From assembly GCA_002793885.1 (NCBI GenBank), contig PFEG01000031.1:1-6279 (forward strand): a DNA stretch of 6,279 nucleotides, read 5' to 3'. The stretch's first letter is position 1. Each line of letters begins with the position of its first letter. Of the stretch, positions 1 to 5,676 are shown piece after piece. Made by a program: the position numbers and the translations under genes. Source of the stretch: Candidatus Saccharibacteria bacterium CG10_big_fil_rev_8_21_14_0_10_47_8. Lineage in GTDB: Bacteria > Patescibacteriota > Saccharimonadia > Saccharimonadales > UBA10212. Below the pieces are notes generated by a model. It was not told where the DNA came from. It made no database searches and saw only the letters and a list, made by a program, of their open reading frames with translations.

Positions 1-68
1 GGGCTTCGCTACAAGCCCGCTGGACAAAAATGCCCTCTTTCATTTTTTGTCCGCTCGCTGAAAAAAGA
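1..68 (+). repeat. Left copy of 68-bp perfect inverted repeat
   Basis: Every base from 1 to 68 is complementary to 6253 down to 6186 (position n pairs with 6254-n). Beyond base 68 the match decays: 69 is a mismatch, 70 and 71 match, and then it is lost, although both sides stay purine-rich. The repeat may extend left of the window, because base 6254 continues past the visible left edge. Inside it is a hairpin: GGACAAAAATG (22-32), loop 33-40, and CATTTTTTGTCC (41-52), which pair over 11 bp with one bulged T. No T-run follows the stem, so it is not a standard terminator. It could be a transposon end, an inversion site or a dispersed intergenic repeat. Target duplications cannot be checked because the left flank is not visible. 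Confidence 0.95.
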
Positions 69-221
69 GGAATAGTTTGTAAAATAAGAAGCCCTCTTTG
101 CTATGATGAGAGAAGTCCATACTGGTTATAAAGTCGGTGAAAGTAGTTCTAGAACTTTGTTCACTATGCTGTACCAAACACAAGCGTTTTAGATGGCCTA
201 TAGATATGGTGTTTATCCGAC
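69..221. other. Intergenic stretch with no recognisable gene
   Basis: No convincing coding region is seen. AAAGAGG (64-70) and CCTCTTT (93-99) could pair across about 22 bases, and GCCCTCTTT occurs as a direct repeat at 32-40 and 91-99, so the left repeat is trailed by small pieces of its own loop sequence. The main structure is the dyad at 137-164, listed separately. A + strand open frame beginning at 193 overlaps a better - strand candidate and lacks a ribosome binding site. Confidence 0.5.
137..164. promoter_or_regulatory. Interrupted 28-bp dyad, possible protein-binding site
   Basis: A perfect 12-bp palindrome, AGTTCTAGAACT (145-156), is flanked symmetrically by GTGAA (137-141) and TTCAC (160-164), with three unpaired bases on each side. 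Of 28 positions, 22 are symmetric about 150.5. A two-tier symmetry of this kind suits a dimeric DNA-binding protein. As RNA it would fold poorly at the centre and has no T-run, so a terminator is unlikely. It lies 58 bases beyond the stop of the possible - strand gene. No promoter is obvious next to it, so the regulated gene, if any, is unknown. Confidence 0.35.
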
Positions 222-383
222 CTACGGAGTTGTAAGGGCTATCGAGAAGCCTATTGCAAATCCGATCATAAACATACCAAACATGTACGCCTTCTTATTC
301 TCGATTTTCATGGGAGCTATACAAGCCACAATGACACTGCCAAAAATCAAGCCGCTGATTAAGCCTTGGGCTAAGTCGTTCAT
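222..383 (-). CDS. Possible 53-residue two-helix membrane protein
   Basis: The ATG is at 383-381 and the TAG at 224-222 on the - strand. The predicted product has two hydrophobic, glycine-containing segments (about residues 5-24 and 32-51) joined by a short charged loop, PMKIENKK, which is the pattern of a small helical-hairpin inner-membrane protein. The family is not recognised. Support is limited: no clear Shine-Dalgarno precedes the ATG, and an in-frame TAG seven codons upstream rules out a longer start. A TTGACA hexamer lies upstream on the same strand (502-497), but the bases at -10 distance fit poorly. The + strand frame over the same bases (193-405) is also hydrophobic, as expected for an antisense shadow. 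It would be transcribed divergently from the exporter at 570. It may be non-coding. Confidence 0.4.
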   Translation of the reverse strand: MNDLAQGLISGLIFGSVIVACIAPMKIENKKAYMFGMFMIGFAIGFSIALTTP

Positions 384-516
384 GCTGTTTTCTACATCAA
401 CCTAATATCTATGTTAACCTACTCACTTCCGTCGCCCACGTAACTCCGGGTCGGATTTATCATGTACGATGCCGATCTCTACTGCAAGCTTAACGCTGTC
501 AACGAATTGTAAGGTT

Positions 517-544
517 TTGTTTATGCTAAAGTAATAGTTATTAT
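517..544 (+). promoter_or_regulatory. Predicted promoter of exporter-MarR unit
   Basis: A TTGTTT -35 (517-522, three of six consensus bases) and a TATTAT -10 (539-544, five of six) are separated by 16 bp. Transcription would begin near 550, about 20 bases ahead of the GTG start at 570. The -35 is weak, which suits a promoter that is under regulation. The -10 lies inside the palindrome at 538-551. Confidence 0.4.
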
Positions 545-551
545 CTAATAA
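538..551. promoter_or_regulatory. AT-rich palindrome over the -10, candidate MarR operator
   Basis: TTATTA (538-543), a TC spacer and TAATAA (546-551) form a 6+6 dyad. It covers the predicted -10 and start-site region of the exporter-MarR unit. A second overlapping repeat, AGTTATT (536-542) with AATAACT (551-557), strengthens the symmetry. MarR-family dimers commonly repress their own operon from AT-rich palindromes at this place. Assigning the site to the MarR protein encoded downstream is inference. In sequence this AT-rich, simple dyads also arise by chance. Confidence 0.35.
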
Positions 552-569
552 ATAACTCTGGGGGTTTGT

Positions 570-2663
570 GTGCTTAAAAGTTTCGGGCAATTTATAGTAA
601 AGTGGCGCTGGTTGGTTATTGGAACCTGGTCAATAGCGGGCGCCCTAATCGTTTCGTTATCGCCAAACATACAAGACTATACAAATAACGACCAGGCCAG
701 TTTCCTGCCGTCATCATATGAATCAGCCGAAGCTCAAAAATTAGCCAAGGAGGCTTTCCCGCAGTCTGGCGAAAGCTCGGCGCTCATTGTCTTCAAACGT
801 ACTGATAATAAGCCGTTAACCGCTGATGATAAGACCTCGATTACGCAAGGTGTTACGGGTTTAAACGCGCAAAAAATCGATAAAGTTAAAGGTGCCATAA
901 CCGGCCAACAGCAGCTTTCCCCTGATGGTAAAGTCCAGCTGGCACGGGCCAGCTTGAGCGGCCAACCCCGGGATGAAAAAACCTTAGATGCGGTTAAGGC
1001 TGTCCGGTCGTACTTATCCGATACCTTTAGCGGTACGGGTATAGAACATGCAACAACCGGCCAGGTGGCCGTACTCCTAGATACCCAGGATAGTTTCTCC
1101 AAGGCTCAAAAGATAGTTGGCATAGTGACAATCCTTCTGATACTTGTGTTGCCTGGCATCATATTCCGAAGCCCTATCGCAGCCTTTCTGCCAGTGGTGT
1201 CTGTCAGTATTGTATTCTTAATATCAAATTCAGTGCTTGCTCTGGCAGCAAAAATATTCGACTTTGAACTAAGCGCTCAGCTGAACTCTCTGCTAATCGT
1301 TGTGCTGTTCGGTATCGGCACTGACTATATACTGTTTCTTCTGTTTCGTTACAGAGAAAAACTCCGTTCGGGTAACCATACGAGAGGCGCGGTAAGTTTC
1401 GCTTTAAGCCGGGCCGGTGAAGCCATATTCTCAGCCGCGCTGGTGGTTATAGCGGCCTTTAGCGCGCTTTTCTTCGCGAAACTTGGTAGTTTATCTGCTT
1501 TAGCTCCAGCCTTGGTAATTTCTGTCTCAGTCATGTTGATAGCCAGCTTAACACTAGTACCGGCTTTGTTGGCAATTGTGGGTGAGAGAATTTTTTGGCC
1601 ATCAAAAAAATGGATGAGTGCTCCACAGGGTTCCATATCGAAGAACGTTGGTGGCTTCGTCGCCCGAAAGCCCGGTACAGTGTCGGTTGCGGTACTCATA
1701 CTATTGATAGCACTTAGCAGCGGTATTTTCTCGTATAAAGGAGATTTCGATATTGCCAGCTCCCTACCCGAGAACGTCGAGTCCGTACAGGCTCTTAACA
1801 GCTTGAAGGCTTCATTTCCGGAGGGTGCTTCAAGTCCTACGAACGTTTATGTATTCGGCAGTGACCCCCTCGATCAGAACAGGCTTGGGGAGTTGGTGGC
1901 TAATCTTAATAATACGAGGGGCGTAGCCAATACCCTTCCTGCCCAGCTTTCACCCGACGGCAGAAGTGCTAATATAACTGTCATTCTTAAAGAAGATCCA
2001 TCCTCCGATAAAGCCCTCGGTGACGTAGCTGGTCCTATCCGGGATACGGCCCATGCAGCTGATATCCCCGGCAAAATCCTGGTCGGTGGCGAAACGGCAA
2101 CCTTCGCCGATATAAGAGCAGCCACAAACCGTGACCTCAGTGTCATCCTGCCGGTTGCGGCTGGATTAATTTTCATTATTCTTGCCATACTGCTTCGAAG
2201 CCTGGCCGCCCCTATAGTCATGCTTCTTATCGTGGGGCTGGTTTACGCGGCAACTCTCGGTACTGCCACCTACCTATTTACCGGCATAGGTGACGCTGCC
2301 GGCCTGACATTCTTCTTGCCGATAATCCTGTATGTTTTCGTAGTGGCAATCGGTACGGATTACAATATCCTTACCGCGACTAGATTGCGCGAAGAAAACA
2401 CTGAAGGCCATGATCCTCGCAAAGCAGCCGATATGACTATCGAGCATAGCTCAGCAACGGTCATCTCGGCGGGAATTATCCTGGCCGGAACATTCCTATC
2501 CTTAGCCTTTACCGGCATCAGCCTGTTGAGCCAAATGGGCCTGTCGGTATCAATCGGTATCGCTCTTGCGGCGTTCCTGGCATCCATCATACTGCTCCCC
2601 AGTCTATCCGCGCTAATTGGTAAGCGTTTCTGGTGGCCAAGCAGCGGGCGGGCCAGGAGATAA
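570..2663 (+). CDS. MMPL/RND-family membrane exporter
   Basis: The 697-residue product is a proton-driven exporter of the MMPL branch of the RND superfamily, in the cytoplasmic membrane. It has the duplicated family plan: one helix (about 13-31), a large outside domain (32-180) and five helices (181-338), then a second helix-loop-five-helix half (369-388, 389-522, 523-685), giving 12 helices. Each half carries the family's Asp-Tyr pair thought to relay protons: GTDY at 250-253 in helix 4 and GTDY at 595-598 in helix 10, each followed by an Arg-rich turn (RYRE, RLREE). Its length matches Bacillus YdfJ-type members and it lacks the long C-terminal tail of mycobacterial MmpL proteins. The start is GTG with GGGGG (560-564) five bases upstream, and the N-terminus (KSFGQFIVKWRW) is typical. 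Substrate is unknown: lipids, drugs or other hydrophobic compounds are all possible. The neighbouring MarR gene favours a toxic-compound pump. Confidence 0.93.
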   Translation: MLKSFGQFIVKWRWLVIGTWSIAGALIVSLSPNIQDYTNNDQASFLPSSYESAEAQKLAKEAFPQSGESSALIVFKRTDNKPLTADDKTSITQGVTGLNAQKIDKVKGAITGQQQLSPDGKVQLARASLSGQPRDEKTLDAVKAVRSYLSDTFSGTGIEHATTGQVAVLLDTQDSFSKAQKIVGIVTILLILVLPGIIFRSPIAAFLPVVSVSIVFLISNSVLALAAKIFDFELSAQLNSLLIVVLFGIGTDYILFLLFRYREKLRSGNHTRGAVSFALSRAGEAIFSAALVVIAAFSALFFAKLGSLSALAPALVISVSVMLIASLTLVPALLAIVGERIFWPSKKWMSAPQGSISKNVGGFVARKPGTVSVAVLILLIALSSGIFSYKGDFDIASSLPENVESVQALNSLKASFPEGASSPTNVYVFGSDPLDQNRLGELVANLNNTRGVANTLPAQLSPDGRSANITVILKEDPSSDKALGDVAGPIRDTAHAADIPGKILVGGETATFADIRAATNRDLSVILPVAAGLIFIILAILLRSLAAPIVMLLIVGLVYAATLGTATYLFTGIGDAAGLTFFLPIILYVFVVAIGTDYNILTATRLREENTEGHDPRKAADMTIEHSSATVISAGIILAGTFLSLAFTGISLLSQMGLSVSIGIALAAFLASIILLPSLSALIGKRFWWPSSGRARR
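2655..2660 (+). promoter_or_regulatory. Ribosome binding site that favours the ATG start of the MarR gene
   Basis: AGGAGA lies just before the exporter stop, with an 11-base gap to the ATG at 2672. A second weaker AAGG (2665-2668) sits closer. Both support 2672 and not the GTG at 2633, which has no such site at the right distance. Ribosomes ending on the exporter could restart here. Confidence 0.5.
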
Positions 2664-2671
2664 AAAGGTCA

Positions 2672-3139
2672 ATGCGTAGCGCTGAATCATCACTAGAATC
2701 GCAGCTTGCCAGCTTAACTGCCCGTTTTGTCATGCTATTGCAGCAGAAACCATATGAGGCGGTTGATGAACATCTGACTTTACTAAGCTACCGGGCAGCC
2801 TTCCTGATGTATTTCAATAAAACCTCGAAAATGACAATGAAAGAGATCGCGGCTAACCTGCAAGTCACCATGCCGAGCGCAACGCTGTTAATAGAAAGAT
2901 TGGTAGAGAGAAAATATGCTTTGCGCGAGCAAGACGAAAACGACAGAAGGCAGGTGCGGGTGTATCTATCCAGTTCAGGCGAATCGCTGGTAGCCAATAA
3001 GTTAAAGATTGAAAGGCGTCGCTTTGAAGAAATATTACATATGCTGACGGATGATGAGAAAAAGGCGGTATTAAAGTTTTTTGATATAGCTTTTGATAAA
3101 TTGACCTCAAAAGTTTCTGCCAGAAATAAAAGCGTCTAA
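2672..3139 (+). CDS. MarR-family transcriptional regulator
   Basis: This is a 155-residue dimeric winged-helix repressor of the MarR family, which usually releases DNA on binding phenolic or other ligands or on oxidation. The helix-turn-helix spans about residues 54-82 (MTMKEIAANLQVTMPSATLLIERL). The wing carries the family signature DENDRRQVRVYLSSSG (88-103), with the Asp-Arg-Arg DNA contacts intact. Helices at both ends would form the dimer interface. No cysteine is present, so direct thiol oxidation is excluded. ATG at 2672 is chosen over an in-frame GTG at 2633, because the latter lies inside the exporter gene. AGGAGA (2655-2660) and AAGG (2665-2668) precede the ATG. It starts 8 bases after the exporter stop, so the two are almost certainly cotranscribed. 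Autoregulation through 538-551 is likely but inferred. It might also act on the downstream redox genes. Confidence 0.92.
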   Translation: MRSAESSLESQLASLTARFVMLLQQKPYEAVDEHLTLLSYRAAFLMYFNKTSKMTMKEIAANLQVTMPSATLLIERLVERKYALREQDENDRRQVRVYLSSSGESLVANKLKIERRRFEEILHMLTDDEKKAVLKFFDIAFDKLTSKVSARNKSV

Positions 3140-3381
3140 CTTGCTCTCGCGAGTAGAAATGCCAGTTTGCTGTTAACAATATTAAGGTGACTTGGCGTTT
3201 GGTACTCGGCCGGGACATTCTTTCTTTTTAAGAAGGAAAAAGTCGTTATTCTGCTGGGCTTCCGCGCTTAAAAAGCCAAGCGCGAAGGCGACGGGGCTTC
3301 GCTTCCGGCTCGGGCGCGGCGGGAAGGGGGATTCCGCCGCGCCCTCGCTTCGACGACGAAATTTTGTGCCGAATAAAAAAA
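3140..3381. other. Intergenic spacer with structured repeat-like DNA
   Basis: No gene is supported here. Short palindromes CTCGCGAG (3146-3153) and TGTTAACA (3171-3178) lie just after the MarR stop. Then a C/T-rich to A-rich hairpin (CTTTTT 3224-3229 with AAAAAG 3237-3242) leads into a strongly GC-rich block, listed separately. Open frames on both strands exist (3192-3422 on +, 3397-3182 on -), but both are low-complexity Arg/Lys/Pro/Ser-rich translations of the hairpins. No hairpin with a following T-run is visible, so the terminator of the MarR unit is not identified. Confidence 0.5.
3258..3344. repeat. GC-rich block of three hairpins, repeat-family candidate
   Basis: Three inverted repeats lie in series. 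CGCGCTT (3263-3269) pairs with AAGCGCG (3278-3284) around an 8-base loop. GCGAAG (3282-3287) pairs with CTTCGC (3297-3302). GGGCGCGGCGG (3312-3322) pairs perfectly with CCGCCGCGCCC (3334-3344) around 11 bases. The first two share bases 3282-3284 and so compete, giving alternative folds. GGGGCTTCGCT at 3293-3303 also occurs, reversed, at the right outer repeat (6244-6254), and ten of its bases open the left repeat. Base composition differs sharply from the AT-rich DNA on both sides. This suggests a dispersed intergenic element or a structured RNA. No known RNA family is recognised, and the missing T-run argues against a simple terminator. Confidence 0.5.
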
Positions 3382-3409
3382 TTGTTAATTCCCACATTCA
3401 AAATACAAT
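3382..3409 (+). promoter_or_regulatory. Predicted promoter of AbrB-reductase operon
   Basis: A TTGTTA -35 (3382-3387, four of six consensus bases) and a TACAAT -10 (3404-3409, five of six) are separated by 16 bp. Transcription would start near 3416, about 55 bases before the AbrB start codon, so the palindrome at 3440-3453 would lie in the leader. A weaker alternative -10, TATGAT (3437-3442), overlaps that palindrome but has no matching -35. Confidence 0.4.
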
Positions 3410-3439
3410 GTGCGGAAGTTAGACTTTTCCTACTTGTAT

Positions 3440-3453
3440 GATATTTAAATATC
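3440..3453. promoter_or_regulatory. 14-bp perfect palindrome, candidate AbrB operator
   Basis: GATATTTAAATATC is fully self-complementary and lies 18 bases upstream of the AbrB-type gene. AbrB and MazE-like proteins bind as dimers or tetramers to AT-rich DNA and often control their own promoters, so autoregulation is plausible. As RNA the sequence would pair only weakly. Because the stretch is AT-rich, chance symmetry cannot be excluded. Confidence 0.35.
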
Positions 3454-3471
3454 TGTTAATGTGATGCGTAT

Positions 3472-3711
3472 ATGGTAAAAAAGAACGGCGAACAATTTCA
3501 CGGAACGGCTACTATCGGCGCAAAAGGGCAAGTAGTAATTCCCTCTGAAGCACGCGAAGCAATGGGCCTCAAAAAAGGAGACAAGCTCCTTGTGTTTGGT
3601 ATGGGATGCGACATGGTCGCATTTTCTAAATTATCAAAGGTCGAACAATTTGCGTCGCATCTTTCTAGTCGGTTAGATGCGATCCGCGAGGTTATTAAAA
3701 AGAGTAAATAA
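3472..3711 (+). CDS. AbrB/MazE-type (SpoVT-AbrB) DNA-binding protein
   Basis: The 79-residue protein has a swapped-hairpin SpoVT-AbrB domain over about residues 10-52. The signature TIGAKGQVVIPSEAREAMGLKKGDKLLV (cited by position, 14-41) shows the GQV-IP core, the Arg-Glu helix and the LKKGD turn that define the family. Residues 54-79 form a charged helix that could extend dimerisation or recruit a partner. These small proteins act as transition-state regulators or as antitoxins. Here the next gene, 8 bases on, is a flavin reductase and not a toxin, so a local regulatory role is more likely than a toxin-antitoxin pair. No good Shine-Dalgarno precedes the ATG at 3472. The start is nevertheless well placed, since the domain begins within ten residues. 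Target genes are unknown. Confidence 0.88.
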   Translation: MVKKNGEQFHGTATIGAKGQVVIPSEAREAMGLKKGDKLLVFGMGCDMVAFSKLSKVEQFASHLSSRLDAIREVIKKSK

Positions 3712-3719
3712 AAAATATT

Positions 3720-4331
3720 ATGGATAACACGATAAAAATCAAAGTCATTATCGGTAGCACGAGGCAGGGTCGTTTCAGTGAAAAACCGGCGCAGTGGATT
3801 TTTGAGGAACTGAAGCAACAGAAAGGCGTTGAAGTGGAGCTTCTGGATTTGCGCGATTATCCGATGCCGTTTTTTGACGAATCGATGCCGCCTTCAACGG
3901 CCGGTGGTAAATATTCAAACGAAATCGTCAAAAAGTGGGCGAAAAAAATAAACGATGGAGACGCGTTTATCATCGTTACGCCTGAATACAACCATGGCTA
4001 TCCCGCGGTGTTTAAAAATGCCCTGGATGTACTTTACCCGGAGTGGAACAGGAAAGCGGTCGGTTTTGTAAGTTATGGAAGCGCGCTCGGAGCGCGCTCG
4101 GTTGAGCAGCTTCGCCAAGTCGCGGTCGAACTTCAAATGGCGCCGATACGAAACGCCATTCACATTCCTGTTGATATCTTTATGGCGGTCATGATGGGAA
4201 AAGGACCGACCGGACCTGAAATGTTCAAGCCAATCCGCGAGGGCGTGATGGGAGATCGCGTGCAAATATTCTTTGATGACCTTCTCTGGTGGGCAAAAGC
4301 GCTTCAAGCGGCGCGGACACAAAGCGTGTAA
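3720..4331 (+). CDS. NAD(P)H-dependent FMN reductase
   Basis: A 203-residue flavodoxin-like reductase of the FMN_red family (relatives include ChrR, AzoR-like and YhdA-type enzymes), which transfers electrons from NAD(P)H through bound FMN to quinones, azo dyes, chromate or similar acceptors in the cytoplasm. GSTRQGR (12-18) is the FMN phosphate loop. TPEYNHGYPAVFKNALD (87-103) is the family hallmark that packs on the flavin. SYGSALGAR (118-126) matches the third flavin loop, although the usual paired glycines are replaced by Ala-Leu-Gly. Length is normal or slightly long owing to a C-terminal helix with a Trp pair (190-191). It begins 8 bases after the AbrB stop, with an AT-rich spacer and no clear ribosome site. 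Obligate substrates cannot be read from sequence. A quinone-protective role fits its neighbours. Confidence 0.93.
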   Translation: MDNTIKIKVIIGSTRQGRFSEKPAQWIFEELKQQKGVEVELLDLRDYPMPFFDESMPPSTAGGKYSNEIVKKWAKKINDGDAFIIVTPEYNHGYPAVFKNALDVLYPEWNRKAVGFVSYGSALGARSVEQLRQVAVELQMAPIRNAIHIPVDIFMAVMMGKGPTGPEMFKPIREGVMGDRVQIFFDDLLWWAKALQAARTQSV

Positions 4332-4348
4332 TATTCTTTAACACAACT

Positions 4349-4975
4349 ATGAAAATTGCAATTTTTGGAGCCACAGGCGGAACGGGAAAAGAACTCGTCA
4401 AGCAAGCCTTAGAACAGGGACATGAAATCACCGCTCTTGTACGTAATCCTCAAAAACTTTCCTTCACCAATAAAAGAGTAAATATCATCGAAGGCGATGT
4501 CTTGAATAAGGATGATGTGTCAAAAACGATTCAAGGCAACGATACGGTACTTGTAGCATTGGGTGTCAAACCGCCTTCCAAAGCGAAAGTGGTGGGACCG
4601 GGTACCGAGAACATCATAGAGGCAATGAAAAGGTACGGGGTTAAGAGGCTGGTCATTGAATCGGCGTTTTTTATGGATGAGAAGGCTAGACAAAAAACCT
4701 TTACTAAAATTCTGACGAAAACCCTCATGAAAGGCCCTTATGCTGACAAATTAATACAAGAAGAAGTCGTGAGGCAGAGTGGCCTAGAATGGATTATTGT
4801 CCGGCCGGTAGGTCTGAAAAACGGTCCCAAAACCGGAAAATATAATTCTGGAGAAAACCTGAAGTTGAAAGGGCTTTTTCAGACTATCTCACGGGCTGAT
4901 GTCGCTGATTTTATGTTGGCTCAGCTCAACTCCAATGCAAATGTCAATAAAGCGGTTATGGTGTCAAGCCAATGA
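4349..4975 (+). CDS. NAD(P)-binding atypical short-chain oxidoreductase
   Basis: A 208-residue Rossmann-fold protein of the NAD(P)-binding domain 10 type (NmrA/biliverdin-reductase-B-like atypical SDR). The dinucleotide loop GATGGTG (7-13) follows strand 1 (MKIAIF). ALVRNP after strand 2 supplies an Arg that often favours NADP. EGDVLNKDDV is the family's adenine-side segment, and VKRLVIESAF is the strand holding the usual active-site serine. WIIVRPVGL marks the late core strand. No classical Tyr-x-x-x-Lys is evident, so it may bind cofactor without standard SDR catalysis. The ATG at 4349 is preferred over an in-frame GTG at 4289, which lies inside the reductase gene, because it places the cofactor loop at the N-terminus. 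It starts 17 bases after the reductase stop and overlaps the hydrolase by 4 bases. Its substrate is unknown. Confidence 0.9.
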   Translation: MKIAIFGATGGTGKELVKQALEQGHEITALVRNPQKLSFTNKRVNIIEGDVLNKDDVSKTIQGNDTVLVALGVKPPSKAKVVGPGTENIIEAMKRYGVKRLVIESAFFMDEKARQKTFTKILTKTLMKGPYADKLIQEEVVRQSGLEWIIVRPVGLKNGPKTGKYNSGENLKLKGLFQTISRADVADFMLAQLNSNANVNKAVMVSSQ

Positions 4976-5676
4976 GTAAGAGCCCGCCCATAGTCAAAAA
5001 GGAAACTACTTTTACCTCTGCCGGTAAGGACTACAAGCTATTTATGGCCAAGCCCGGCCACCCCAAAGCCGCCGTGATCGTTATTCATGAAATTTGGGGG
5101 CTTAATAATGATATCAAACGGATTGCCAGCCAGTTCGCCGAGGCTGGTTTTTTGGCTGTAGCCCCTGACCTGTATTCTCAACATTCACCTGTCAGGGTGG
5201 TGATGGACGCGGTATTCGCTAGGGTTTTCGGCAGTACTTTCAAAGAACACGTCCTGCTGGCACTGCGGGATTTAGTCGATTTCATCCATAAAGATTATGG
5301 TATCCAACCCGGCAAGATTGGTATAACAGGCTTTTGCTTCGGTGGCACCTACACCTATCTTTATACGACCCGCTATCACGACATCGGCGCGGCCGTTCCC
5401 TTTTACGGGCAGAACCCGCCGCTTGATGAAGTCAAAAAAATAAATACTCCGATACTGGCTTTTTATGGTAAGAACGATAAATTCCTTATGCCCAAAGTGC
5501 CGGCACTGGTTAAAGCCTTTACTAAAGCCAAAACTAAATTTACGCATATTGAATATGAAGATGTCGGCCATTCATTCATGAACAAAAAACTGCCCGGGAC
5601 GTATAAGCCTAAGGCCGCCCGGGATGCCTGGCGGCGAAGCCTGGGCTTTTTGCAGCAGAATACCGGAGCGGCCTAA
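4972..5676 (+). CDS. Dienelactone hydrolase family protein
   Basis: A 234-residue cytoplasmic alpha/beta hydrolase of the dienelactone hydrolase (carboxymethylenebutenolidase) family. Every family active-site residue is present: Glu40 in HEIWGLN, the nucleophile Cys122 in GFCFGG, Asp169 in YGKND and His200 in DVGHSF. The cysteine nucleophile, where most alpha/beta hydrolases have serine, together with the Glu that activates it, is diagnostic. Family members hydrolyse dienelactones in chlorocatechol breakdown, but many act on other esters or lactones. No aromatic-ring pathway genes are nearby, so ring degradation is not implied. Its ATG overlaps the oxidoreductase stop in ATGA (4972-4975), indicating translational coupling. 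No Shine-Dalgarno is seen. Length is typical and there is no signal peptide. Confidence 0.95.
   Translation: MSKSPPIVKKETTFTSAGKDYKLFMAKPGHPKAAVIVIHEIWGLNNDIKRIASQFAEAGFLAVAPDLYSQHSPVRVVMDAVFARVFGSTFKEHVLLALRDLVDFIHKDYGIQPGKIGITGFCFGGTYTYLYTTRYHDIGAAVPFYGQNPPLDEVKKINTPILAFYGKNDKFLMPKVPALVKAFTKAKTKFTHIEYEDVGHSFMNKKLPGTYKPKAARDAWRRSLGFLQQNTGAA
5665..5668 (+). promoter_or_regulatory. Ribosome binding site inside end of hydrolase gene
   Basis: GGAG lies 7 bases before the ATG at 5676. It is one of the clearest Shine-Dalgarno sequences in the window and fixes the start of the small membrane protein even though that start overlaps the preceding stop codon. Confidence 0.6.

Noticed and set aside
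193..405. 70-residue + strand open frame near the left end
   Set aside because: It has no ribosome site, mixes hydrophobic and proline-rich pieces with no clear helices, and covers a - strand frame whose two-helix layout is more protein-like.
419..463. 14-codon - strand frame that could be a leader peptide for the small membrane gene
   Set aside because: It is too short to judge, has no ribosome site and shows no attenuator-like codon run or terminator after it.
2633..2671. GTG start giving a 168-residue MarR protein
   Set aside because: It lies within the exporter coding region, adds 13 residues not needed by the fold, and the ribosome sites point to the ATG at 2672.
3312..3344. Perfect 11-bp GC stem read as a rho-independent terminator
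   Set aside because: Neither strand has a T-run directly after the stem, so it lacks the second half of the signal.
3192..3422. 76-residue + strand frame and the opposing 71-residue - strand frame (3397-3182)
   Set aside because: Both simply translate the GC-rich hairpin block into Arg/Lys/Ser/Pro-rich sequence. Neither has a ribosome site or a recognisable domain.
3472..4331. AbrB gene plus next gene as a toxin-antitoxin pair
   Set aside because: The downstream product is a clear FMN reductase with intact flavin motifs and has no toxin fold.
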